Assembly (NCBI RefSeq): GCF_030503435.1 | Contig: NZ_JAUKPO010000003.1 | Span: 397,351 to 461,350 of the forward strand | Direction: 5' to 3' | From: Rhodocytophaga aerolata | GTDB lineage: Bacteria; Bacteroidota; Bacteroidia; Cytophagales; 172606-1 | Length of the DNA: 64,000 nucleotides | In this document: positions 1 to 7,348 of the stretch, piece by piece | How the letters are laid out: every line of letters starts with the position of its first letter | Numbering within the stretch: position 1 is the first letter of the stretch | Notes under the pieces: generated by a model | Told to the model about the DNA's origin: nothing | The model's input: the letters and a program-made list of their open reading frames with translations, nothing else | The model's database searches: none | Program-made: the position numbers and the translations under genes

Positions 1-42
1 ATTTAATGGCAGATCGCAGGTTGCTTTTGGGGTTTCTCATAG

Positions 43-252
43 CTAATCTCTGTAGTTAACGGGTAATAATAATAATACTTGGGTGGTTTCAGGCTTTGCA
101 ATCTCTACTAACCTACTAGGATTATACAGCCTCTGGTAATACTTGCCTTGCTTGTCATACTCAACTACCAGGTCGCCTGTGGTAGCCCGTTTAATTTTGG
201 AAAGGTCGCCGGATCGGACGGCCTGACGAAGTTTACTGTATTGTTTTTTCAT
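43..252 (-). CDS. Small hypothetical protein of the element (69 aa)
   Basis: I do not recognise this family. The protein starts MKKQYSKLRQAVRSGD, and the next gene upstream (280-534) has a matching start, MKKATNRKLLQAIKQGD, so the two look like distant paralogues sharing an N-terminal helix. It lies 27 nt downstream of that gene in the same minus-strand run after the terminase small subunit. The C-terminus is hydrophobic (VLLLLPV). Function unknown; probably a small phage-element protein. Confidence 0.5.
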   Translation of the reverse strand: MKKQYSKLRQAVRSGDLSKIKRATTGDLVVEYDKQGKYYQRLYNPSRLVEIAKPETTQVLLLLPVNYRD

Positions 253-279
253 GTTTCCAGGTGAGGTTTAGTGAGGTTG

Positions 280-534
280 CTAAAGCTGTATTTCATCTTC
301 AGAGGAGGCAAGTTTCATTAACGGAGAGGCTACCAGAATAACCGGCAGATGGCTTCCATCTTTGGGATTTTCATATAGGGTATCGTCTGCATTGTATAAA
401 TTCTCACTGCCTGCCTTCCGATGCAAGAACACAATCTTAGGTGCCTGCTCAGTAGGGTTAGTTAAGTTTTGAACGGCCTGCCTGTCGCCTTGCTTGATAG
501 CCTGTAGTAATTTGCGGTTAGTTGCTTTTTTCAT
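280..534 (-). CDS. Small hypothetical protein of the element (84 aa)
   Basis: The family is not recognised. The start overlaps the terminase small subunit 3' end by 17 nt, which suggests translational coupling. The first 20 residues resemble the neighbouring 69-aa protein (K-L-x-Q-A-x-x-x-G-D pattern), and the remainder is unrelated. In tailed phages this position next to the small terminase often holds small accessory proteins, but nothing in the sequence identifies a role. Confidence 0.5.
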   Translation of the reverse strand: MKKATNRKLLQAIKQGDRQAVQNLTNPTEQAPKIVFLHRKAGSENLYNADDTLYENPKDGSHLPVILVASPLMKLASSEDEIQL

Positions 535-1048
535 GGGGTGCTGCTCTGTTTACTAGCTTATCTGCCAGTTCATTAATTTGCTCTTCTGTCATGCGGTCAA
601 TAATATCATCTACCGATACATAGCCGCCTAAATGCTTCATAAGCTTATCAATGGCATCCAGCTTGGAATGTAGCTTAAATTCTTTCGTAGTGGTTTGATA
701 GTCTTTGCCTTTGGTAATGGTTGTTTTAATGGAAGAGATAGCGGCTGCTTTACTGACATCTATCTGAGTAAAGTCTTTGCATACATGATCCGAATCAATA
801 AAGTCTCCAATGTTGGCAAAAGCAATCTTTGATAGTTCCTCTACTAGCTTTTCTATTGTTACAATCGTTTTCTCTGCCATAGCTTGATTAAATTTTTCAA
901 TTGCTGATTTTATTCCAACATTTTCCAACAATTCATGACTCCGGGCTTTAGCATAGGTTTCTGAATAGCCGGCTGCAAGGGCTGCCTGGTAAGCATTACC
1001 TGACCTAAGGTATTCATTTACAAAAACCGTTTGCCGTTGATTAAGCAT
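518..1048 (-). CDS. Phage terminase small subunit
   Basis: The 176-aa protein matches the Terminase_2 type of small terminase, which recognises the packaging site on concatemeric DNA and recruits the large ATPase/nuclease subunit. The N-terminal 45 residues hold the typical opening (NQRQTVFVNEYL), then a GNAYQAALAAGYS helix-turn-helix that binds DNA. A helical oligomerisation region follows. Its start is 2 nt after the tape-measure-like gene stop and its end overlaps the next small ORF. Finding terS directly behind a tape-measure gene is unusual, because packaging genes normally precede portal, capsid and tail genes. The large subunit is not visible and may lie beyond the left edge. Confidence 0.85.
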   Translation of the reverse strand: MLNQRQTVFVNEYLRSGNAYQAALAAGYSETYAKARSHELLENVGIKSAIEKFNQAMAEKTIVTIEKLVEELSKIAFANIGDFIDSDHVCKDFTQIDVSKAAAISSIKTTITKGKDYQTTTKEFKLHSKLDAIDKLMKHLGGYVSVDDIIDRMTEEQINELADKLVNRAAPHEKSN

Positions 1049-1050
1049 AC

Positions 1051-3564
1051 TTATTTAAGTTCTGCTGATCCTTTTGCATATTTTACACCTTCCTGCACTT
1101 TCTCAATATCAGATACTCTCACATAGATAGGCTGGGCTTTTACACCCGTCTGTACATGTTGAGATATATCCTTGTTAGAATCAATCCTTTGTTGCACTGG
1201 TGTAGATAATCCCTTTACCACTTCCACACCTCCATATTCAAAGAAAGGTCTGCCACCACGCCTTACGTTCTCTGCTGAGAGCATGGATAATCTTCTCGTA
1301 TCGTTGCGTTTAACAATAGCAATGGTTTCTCCTGCCTGAGCCTCGAATGTCTGGCCACTATCGGGAGAGTAGAAGGTTGTGCCACCAGCCGAATGATCTT
1401 TACCACCTACCAGGAAGCCTCCCCCATATTCGAACTTTGGAGGTTCGGGTGTAGGCTCTGATAATAGCTTCTTAGCCTGAGCCACATTAGCAAGGATTCT
1501 GGCAAGGCCAGCTGTAAACTGTAATACACCTGCTGCACCACCTGTGAGTAAGTTTAAAGGATTTCCTTCAGATGCCTTTATCAGCTCTGAGATGGCAATA
1601 GCTGTGTTTGTAGCTATTTGTGCTACGGCAATACCCTTTCCAAAATCAGTTGCTTCAGCAGACTTACCGGTAAGTAGTTCTATGAGCGATCCAGCAGAGT
1701 CGGTTATAGCAGAAAGCGTTTGCAGTTTAGCCTGCTCTATAGCAGTCTCCCTATCTGCCTGGTTTTGCTTAATTTCTACCCGCTTATCTGCTATTTGCTG
1801 CTCAATATCAACGGTATACTCGCCATACTCCTGGGCTAAGGCCAGCTGGCGTTCTAAGCGTTCTAGCTCAATTTTATCCTGCTCTGCCTGAAACTCCTCA
1901 TTTTCAATACCACCTCCTAACAGTTTGGTGGTAAGCTCTAATGTCTTTTTATCAGATGTCTCATTGGTTGTACGTGTACGGATTTCCTTATCCGCATCAG
2001 CAGCGGCTTTGGCAAAATCCAGTGCCTCTTGTGCTTGCTGCCGGGATAGTTCGAGTAGCTCCAGGGCTTCTTTCTTTCGATTCTCTAGAAATTCTTTGCG
2101 AAGCTTTTCTATTTCTTTGATCGTGGTCTGCTCAATGAGTACTCGCTTTTCCTGGGTGGTGCCTTCATTTAGTAAGGTCAGGTCTCGTTCCGCTTTTAGC
2201 AGCTGCTCGCGAAGTTCCAGTTCTTTTTCTGATCCTGCTGCTACGGCTAGTAGTTCGGTTTCAATGGTGGCTTTCCGGTCTTCCAGCTTTGCCTGCAGGA
2301 ATGCTTTGTTTTTCTCTTCTGCCTCCCTATTCAGGTTAAAGTTTTCAGTGATGTACTCATTCTGCCGGCCTAAGGAATCTTCCAGCAAATCAGCAAGCTC
2401 CAGCCTGGCCTCTTCCCGTTCACGTAGTTTCTCATTACTGATGTTGGCCTCACCTAACAGCTTTATTTCTTTATCGAGGTTATCAAATTTGCGCTGGAAT
2501 AAATCTGATTCAATTTTAAGCCGGTCCTGTTCCAATTTCCTGGCCGCTGTGTTAGCGGCTATGCGTTTCTCAATGGTGTTATACTCATCATCGCGAATAT
2601 TTTTTAATCTCTCCTCTTCTGCCAGCATTTGCTTAGTTCGGGATAGCGATAAGATTTCTTCCCTCTCTAATTGCTTACGCTCTAAGTTGAGCTTATTCAA
2701 CGCATCTGCCTGGGAATAGATACCTTTAGCAAAATCACTAGCAGCGGAGGCCCCTCTGGAAAACTTACCGGTAATATCTGATACACCAGTACTTGCCTGC
2801 AGTAATCCGTTGGCCAGGGCTTTCAGATCCCGATCACCTATGGCTTTGACTATCACACCAAAGGCTTTAAACCGGTTTTCTATGTTTTCTTTAATCAGGT
2901 TGCCAAAGTCAATAAGCAGTTGCTTTGGATCAGATAAGGCTTTAACAAAGTTCTCCCCAAACTTTACAATCTCATTTGATATAGCTTTGGTAATGGTGGA
3001 GAGTATGCCAAAGGTACGGGTGAAGAACTCCATAAACTGGGTGTTCTCCTGCAATAGGGTAACCAGGCTAATTAAGCTGGTGAGAAACAGGCCAATGGGG
3101 TTTGTTTTAAAGGCAGTGCCTACCCCGTCAATGGTTTTGCCAAAGTTGGTATTCTCTTTAATGGCATCCGATATAGCGCCCCGGTAATCGCCCACAGAAC
3201 GGGAAAATACACCTATGGCCTCTTCCTGGTCTTTAATCGTATCGCTAAGATCTTTAATCCGCTTAATCTGCTCTTTTGTCGGATTGGCCAGATTATCGTA
3301 TTCTTTGCGTAGCTTCTTTAACTCTTCCTTATTTGCAGCCAGGGAGCCTTGATTAAGCTTTTGTACAGTAGTAAGCCTTGCCACCTCATCTTTGAGCCTT
3401 GATACACGGTTAGCCGCCTGCTGAAAAGCTTCGCTACCAGCATCCGATTTCTCAAATTCTTTTTGAGCTTCCTTTAGCTTAGCTTTTACCTCCTCTAAAT
3501 TCTTGAGCAATCCGCCTTTATCAATGGCAAGGTCAAATAAGATTTTCTTTCCAGTGGTTTCCAT
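1051..3564 (-). CDS. Phage tail tape-measure-like protein (837 aa)
   Basis: The protein is very long and mostly charged coiled coil (residues about 20-120 and 290-600, rich in E, K, R, L, Q). A hydrophobic segment lies near residues 156-171 and further small hydrophobic, glycine- and alanine-rich helices near 640-700. A glycine-rich tail carries GGxxxGGKDHSAGG. This layout is typical of tape-measure proteins of siphovirus-like elements, which set tail length and help DNA cross the membrane. Family assignment is from architecture, not from a single catalytic motif. It starts 15 nt after a 117-aa coiled-coil gene and ends 2 nt before the terminase small subunit, so the three are probably one transcript. 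Several open frames on the opposite strand are shadows of its biased codon use. Confidence 0.7.
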   Translation of the reverse strand: METTGKKILFDLAIDKGGLLKNLEEVKAKLKEAQKEFEKSDAGSEAFQQAANRVSRLKDEVARLTTVQKLNQGSLAANKEELKKLRKEYDNLANPTKEQIKRIKDLSDTIKDQEEAIGVFSRSVGDYRGAISDAIKENTNFGKTIDGVGTAFKTNPIGLFLTSLISLVTLLQENTQFMEFFTRTFGILSTITKAISNEIVKFGENFVKALSDPKQLLIDFGNLIKENIENRFKAFGVIVKAIGDRDLKALANGLLQASTGVSDITGKFSRGASAASDFAKGIYSQADALNKLNLERKQLEREEILSLSRTKQMLAEEERLKNIRDDEYNTIEKRIAANTAARKLEQDRLKIESDLFQRKFDNLDKEIKLLGEANISNEKLREREEARLELADLLEDSLGRQNEYITENFNLNREAEEKNKAFLQAKLEDRKATIETELLAVAAGSEKELELREQLLKAERDLTLLNEGTTQEKRVLIEQTTIKEIEKLRKEFLENRKKEALELLELSRQQAQEALDFAKAAADADKEIRTRTTNETSDKKTLELTTKLLGGGIENEEFQAEQDKIELERLERQLALAQEYGEYTVDIEQQIADKRVEIKQNQADRETAIEQAKLQTLSAITDSAGSLIELLTGKSAEATDFGKGIAVAQIATNTAIAISELIKASEGNPLNLLTGGAAGVLQFTAGLARILANVAQAKKLLSEPTPEPPKFEYGGGFLVGGKDHSAGGTTFYSPDSGQTFEAQAGETIAIVKRNDTRRLSMLSAENVRRGGRPFFEYGGVEVVKGLSTPVQQRIDSNKDISQHVQTGVKAQPIYVRVSDIEKVQEGVKYAKGSAELK

Positions 3565-3578
3565 CTATGGGAAATAGT

Positions 3579-3932
3579 TTATTGATTGTCTGAATTCAAC
3601 AGGTTAGATAAATCATCCGGGAACTCACCTAGCAGCTGCTCATTTAAGATTTCTGCTTTATGCAGCCTTACTTTGCTATCCAGGGTTATTTCCCGAAGGT
3701 TAAGCACCTGATTTGATAAGTTGATCATCTGATCCAGGTAGGAACTGCACCGGCCTTCCGCATTTTTCAGGGAGGCTTTCAGTTCTTTATTTTGCTGCTC
3801 TAATTCTTTGATTTGCTTTTTAGCCTGGTAGCACTTTTCCCGTTCTTTCTGGTAGTCAGTTTTTAGCTGCTCATTTTCCTGCTTTAAGAATTTGCGGGTA
3901 TTTCTAGGATTTCTTTTGAATAGGGTAAACAT
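3579..3932 (-). CDS. Coiled-coil hypothetical protein (117 aa)
   Basis: A short basic N-terminus (residues 1-15) precedes a continuous heptad-rich coiled coil from about residue 17 to 95, followed by an acidic tail. No known domain is recognised. It lies immediately upstream of the tape-measure-like gene, in the place where tail-assembly chaperones are often found. Nothing in the sequence confirms that role, and no frameshift partner is evident. Confidence 0.5.
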   Translation of the reverse strand: MFTLFKRNPRNTRKFLKQENEQLKTDYQKEREKCYQAKKQIKELEQQNKELKASLKNAEGRCSSYLDQMINLSNQVLNLREITLDSKVRLHKAEILNEQLLGEFPDDLSNLLNSDNQ

Positions 3933-4029
3933 AAGGTATCGGAGAGGAGGTTAGCAAGTGATGAATAAATTGTAAAACAGGCAATTAGCAGGGCTAAAGG
4001 CTTGTTTATTCGTGAATACAATAGAAAAA

Positions 4030-4689
4030 TTAAAAATGTGATAGCAGGCCTAACCGGTGTTTTAATACACTCGGATTAATCAGGCATTCTTTGCCATCAA
4101 TAGTCCAGTCTCTGGCGTCAGTAAGCATTTCCAAAGAAACAAACCAGGCAGCCTTGTTTCTCAGAGCCATCTTTTCAAGTTCATTTTCCCGCTCTGGAAT
4201 AATGGAGTTATACAGGGTTGTTAGCTTGTTATAAGTTTCCATGGCCAATCCTTCCAGTATAAGGGTGTTTTGATCGAGTGCCAGCTGAGTAGTTTCCAGG
4301 CATACCTTGCCGTTTTTATAGCGGAAATTTCCTTTTGGCTTAAAGTTTACACTCCCTTGAGAAAAACTAGGATTGCGGACCTCTTCCATCAAAGCAAGTT
4401 CTGCCGGTTGTAGTTTCACTTGCCCTGTTAGATCTACGCCAGCCGCTTCAAATGCCTGCCAGCCTGGTAGCTGCTTTACCCGTTCTTTGCGGAATAGCGG
4501 TTCCAGGTTAGCTAGTTCAAAATCTTCCGGTAAGGCTGCTTTTATTTCCGGAGCAAGGGCATCAATTAACTCCTGAAATTCTTTACAAGTGTCTGCAGCC
4601 AGTTGCTTGATGTGAAAAAAGTTTTTGTGGTAGAAGGTAAGACTTGCTTGTGTTGTGCTTTTGGGAGCTTGTTGTGTTGTAGTTGCCAT
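4030..4689 (-). CDS. Hypothetical protein of the element (219 aa)
   Basis: The family is not recognised. The protein has a threonine/glutamine-rich N-terminus (MATTTQQAPKSTTQAS) and an otherwise mixed helical sequence without signal peptide or membrane segment. It is the longest unknown in the unannotated stretch between the replication and tail-like genes. Its first 124 nt overlap the 3' end of the upstream 128-aa frame in a different reading frame. The frame stays open upstream of this ATG, so the true start is uncertain. Confidence 0.55.
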   Translation of the reverse strand: MATTTQQAPKSTTQASLTFYHKNFFHIKQLAADTCKEFQELIDALAPEIKAALPEDFELANLEPLFRKERVKQLPGWQAFEAAGVDLTGQVKLQPAELALMEEVRNPSFSQGSVNFKPKGNFRYKNGKVCLETTQLALDQNTLILEGLAMETYNKLTTLYNSIIPERENELEKMALRNKAAWFVSLEMLTDARDWTIDGKECLINPSVLKHRLGLLSHF

Positions 4690-4952
4690 ATGTTGATTGC
4701 TTTTTGTTGATTCACTAATTTTATTTTGTCTTTGATAATATTGAGTTGAATGCGCTCTTGGGCTATTTCTCTTGGCGCTTTGCCGTGAATGGTTTGCAGC
4801 AAGAATTCTATGTTTTGATAGAGGCTACTTACTTCAGGTATAAAAGAACTATCGGTTATCATTTCAACTACTTCTTTCGAGTCCAGACCTCTTTTCTCGA
4901 TTAGTTCCAAATCATCGGCTAAAAGCCTTAGGCCGCTTATTAACTGTTTCAT
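4566..4952 (-). CDS. Hypothetical protein (128 aa), long overlap with next gene
   Basis: This is an unrecognised helical protein. The first 90 residues look protein-like. The last 37 or so are encoded by DNA that is also the start of the 219-aa gene in another frame, and their composition is less convincing. Either the genes truly overlap by 124 nt, or a frameshift (natural or sequencing) joins them. The start lies 15 nt after the stop of the upstream 209-aa gene. Confidence 0.45.
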   Translation of the reverse strand: MKQLISGLRLLADDLELIEKRGLDSKEVVEMITDSSFIPEVSSLYQNIEFLLQTIHGKAPREIAQERIQLNIIKDKIKLVNQQKAINIWQLQHNKLPKAQHKQVLPSTTKTFFTSSNWLQTLVKNFRS

Positions 4953-4967
4953 AAGGCGTTGATATGT

Positions 4968-5597
4968 TTACTGGGCTTCGTATTGCAGGCAGAAGCGTTT
5001 GTTTTGAATGTAGTATCTGGAATGGTCGCCTTCATAGCTGCCTCCAAAGTGGAAAGAGAGCAGCCCCCAGGGTTGGTTGACATGTAGCCTGTGAAACTCA
5101 TTGGCCAGCTTTTCCAGCTCCATGGCTAGTTTCAATAGTTCGGCCTGCTTACCGGTAGCATAGGTTTTCACCTGTTCTTTGTAGGTACCAATATATTCTG
5201 TATTCAGGCGTATACCTTTCTTATCTATGGTGTAAAAAGCCCAGTCTACGCCTTTGCTTCGTACGGCTTCAATAGCTCTTTCCAGTGCCTCAACCGTTGC
5301 AGGCTTCTCGGCTATTTCATAGAGGAACTTTACTTTATTAATGGGCATACCGTTGATATCAGCGGGTACGGCTTTCAGGCGTTCGGTTTCAATGAAGGAT
5401 TCAGGAGCCCGTAGTAAGTCGGCCAGGGTTTCGGCATCACTAATTTTAGTTTCAAACTTGTTCGCCTGGTAGCTGGTAAGTACTTCTGATAGCAGAGGTA
5501 AAAGAGTTTCCGCGTACTTTACCGTATTCTCAAACTGCTCTGTATTTTCACTGATTAGTATTCTTTCGGTTGGTTCTTTTTGTGCTTGTGGGCTCAT
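4968..5597 (-). CDS. Hypothetical protein of the element (209 aa)
   Basis: The family is not recognised. It is a soluble, helix-rich protein without signal peptide. The C-terminal part has aromatic and histidine-rich patches (NEFHRLHVNQPWG; FHFGGSYEGDHSRYY). It begins 1 nt after the stop of the 78-aa gene and precedes the 128-aa gene by 15 nt, so it belongs to the same transcript. No function can be assigned. Confidence 0.5.
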   Translation of the reverse strand: MSPQAQKEPTERILISENTEQFENTVKYAETLLPLLSEVLTSYQANKFETKISDAETLADLLRAPESFIETERLKAVPADINGMPINKVKFLYEIAEKPATVEALERAIEAVRSKGVDWAFYTIDKKGIRLNTEYIGTYKEQVKTYATGKQAELLKLAMELEKLANEFHRLHVNQPWGLLSFHFGGSYEGDHSRYYIQNKRFCLQYEAQ

Positions 5598-5598
5598 G

Positions 5599-5835
5599 TT
5601 ATGGAATAGATTGAATATGTTGACGGATGGACTTTCTGGTTTTCCTGCTCACACCGGCCTGGGCTTCTTTCAAGGCGCAAATCAAATGCAACCTATGCCG
5701 GATCGGTAAGGAAGAGGTATTGATTTGCTCAATGGTCTGCTCTACCTGCATTCCCTCCACTAGCAGGCCGGTACTGATGATTTGCTGGCAAAGGCTCTTA
5801 GCCTGTTTTAGCAGGGTGTAATCAGGAGTTGACAT
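5599..5835 (-). CDS. Small hypothetical protein (78 aa)
   Basis: A short helical protein with a basic C-terminus (RKTRKSIRQH). The start overlaps the excisionase-like gene by 14 nt and the stop is 1 nt from the next start, which indicates tight coupling within one operon. No recognised domain. Confidence 0.45.
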   Translation of the reverse strand: MSTPDYTLLKQAKSLCQQIISTGLLVEGMQVEQTIEQINTSSLPIRHRLHLICALKEAQAGVSRKTRKSIRQHIQSIP

Positions 5836-6028
5836 AGCTTAACAGATTGGAATGTGTCGTATACCACCGTTTGCGTTTCTTCTTAGCCGGTATTTCACCA
5901 CTGCGGAATTTTCTAAGCAGTGATTGCTTGCCACACTTTAGAATCCTTGCTGCATCTTCTGTTGTGTAGACTTCATCATTTGGTTGAGAGCTGGCTAAAG
6001 GCGTGGGTACTTGCTTGATTTGCGTCAT
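5822..6028 (-). CDS. Excisionase-like helix-turn-helix protein (68 aa)
   Basis: Residues about 19-65 form a MerR-like winged helix of the kind used by phage excisionases and small regulators. The pattern is VYTTEDAARILKCGKQSLLRK, then a basic strand (KKKRKRWY) and a short terminal helix. Such proteins bind DNA near attachment sites or promoters and bias integrase towards excision. It is the first gene of the tight minus-strand run 6028-3579. It could equally be a transcriptional regulator of that run, because it is not next to the integrase. Confidence 0.65.
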   Translation of the reverse strand: MTQIKQVPTPLASSQPNDEVYTTEDAARILKCGKQSLLRKFRSGEIPAKKKRKRWYTTHSNLLSYVNS

Positions 6029-6191
6029 ATCTTACAGGTATTTATAGCTACAATATAGGTATAATAGCATACCTTATGAACTCAGTATCAATTACCTGTG
6101 AGTTTGAATTGTAAGGATTTAGCCTTGTTTTCTTCTAGTAAAACTTTAGGCCAGTTATGAAAGTAAATCTTACATGAGGGCTTTAAAATAG

Positions 6192-6341
6192 CTAGGAAGG
6201 CCGTTTTTCTACAGCTATACCCAGCTCTTTGAGTAAGGCATCGGTTTTTAACTTAGCAGCCAGCCGGTCATTACGCAGTACTTGTATAGCCAGGTTCGGC
6301 TCTACTTTGAGGAGTTTGGATATTAATTCAGTTCTGCTCAT
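6192..6341 (-). CDS. Very small ORF, possible DNA-binding peptide (49 aa)
   Basis: A 50-codon frame on the minus strand encodes MSRTELISKLLKVEPNLAIQ and continues to a KRPS terminus. The composition is helical with a helix-turn-helix-like spacing (LISKLLKVEP, then DRLAAKLKTDALLKEL). It sits alone in the 406-nt gap between the excisionase-like gene and the + strand 69-aa ORF. It looks like coding sequence, but no homologue is recognised. Confidence 0.4.
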   Translation of the reverse strand: MSRTELISKLLKVEPNLAIQVLRNDRLAAKLKTDALLKELGIAVEKRPS

Positions 6342-6434
6342 ATCTTTTCTCTTTATAATTCAGTATAAAACTATTCAACTTTTAACTCCTGGAATGACTG
6401 AATGAAATGTAGCTCCTTATAATCTGGAACAGCT

Positions 6435-6644
6435 ATGCCATATTATAAAATAAAAGTAAAGTCATTTGATACAGCTCGTGAACTATGGATAGCTATACAG
6501 GCGGAGAACTTACCCATAGCCATATCCAAAGCCAATGAGTATTGCGCGTATACTAGAAGCATCTATTATCCGCTAGAGCAGTCTTTACATGAGATTACAA
6601 AGGAGGAGTATGCTACTTATATGAGTAAAACTCATTTTCATTAA
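6435..6644 (+). CDS. Small hypothetical protein on the + strand (69 aa)
   Basis: The only rightward gene candidate in the element. It encodes MPYYKIKVKSFDTARELW and a plausible alpha/beta sequence rich in Y, K and E. It faces the 88-aa minus-strand gene, with 5 nt between the two stops. No family is recognised. Its orientation against all neighbours could mark a regulatory or moron-like gene. Confidence 0.45.
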   Translation: MPYYKIKVKSFDTARELWIAIQAENLPIAISKANEYCAYTRSIYYPLEQSLHEITKEEYATYMSKTHFH

Positions 6645-6649
6645 TAGCT

Positions 6650-6916
6650 TCATACCTCCACTTTCATTGTTTTCTCAATCTCGTACAGCATCGCATTAAC
6701 GGCACTAATAGCCTTCATAGTTTTCTCATCATCCGTATCTACGTTATAGGGCTGATCCGGGTGTATATCTTGTATACGCCTTCTGAGTTCTGCATTAGCC
6801 AGGTAAAGCTTTACTAGTACCGTACCAGCATGCACTACATCACAGCTGGCCGTAAACTCATTAATAATGGTATCCGCATCTTTAATTACGGGTTGTTTGG
6901 CTTTTGTGTTTTTCAT
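6650..6916 (-). CDS. Hypothetical protein (88 aa)
   Basis: An acidic helical protein (KDADTIINEF at the start, MLYEIEKTMKVEV at the end) without recognisable domain. It lies just downstream of the TTTTGCCCT repeat array and the primase-helicase, so it may be part of the replication module. No function assigned. Confidence 0.45.
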   Translation of the reverse strand: MKNTKAKQPVIKDADTIINEFTASCDVVHAGTVLVKLYLANAELRRRIQDIHPDQPYNVDTDDEKTMKAISAVNAMLYEIEKTMKVEV

Positions 6917-6990
6917 GGAAGTTTTGTCTAAATGTGTCTATTATAGATGAGTTAGAGGTAAGAAAATTAGTTTAGGAGGTTTGTTTTAAG

Positions 6991-7348
6991 TTTTGCCCTG
7001 ATTACAACTTTTCGCCCTGTTTTTGCCCTACTTTTGCCCTGTGTACTTTGAAGGTAAATAGGCCTATTTTGCATAATTAAGGGCTTTTTTTTCTTCTTTT
7101 TCTGCTTTAGGGCAAAAGGGCAAAAAAACTGCTATATATATGCTGGGGTATATACTATTATATAAGTACCTATTTTTTATATAGTCTTTTCTCTTTATTT
7201 AGACTCCCCCGTATTTCAGTCGGAAAACTTTTGCCCTTTTGCCCTAATCGTTGAATACTTGAAAATTAAGGGGATTTTGCAGGGCAAAACAGTAATTTTT
7301 TTTGCCCTTTTGGCTCTTACTTTTGCCCTGTTTCAGAACTTTTGCCCT
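6991..7348. repeat. TTTTGCCCT repeat array, candidate replication origin
   Basis: Eleven exact copies of the 9-mer TTTTGCCCT lie within 358 bp. Copies in + orientation start at 6991, 7021, 7032, 7229, 7237, 7300, 7321 and 7340; inverted copies start at 7109, 7117 and 7281. Near-matches occur at 7010 and 7308. Between the two clusters is an AT-rich tract (about 7131-7190, TATATA-rich). The last copies overlap the 3' end of the primase-helicase gene and encode its C-terminal residues. Iterated sites plus an AT-rich unwinding-like tract next to the replication gene is the usual design of an iteron origin. The binding protein is not known. Confidence 0.7.

Noticed and set aside
1544..3187. Open frames on the + strand opposite the tape-measure-like gene
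   Set aside because: They are serine/arginine-rich mirror images of the lysine/glutamate-rich coiled coil on the minus strand and have no own features.
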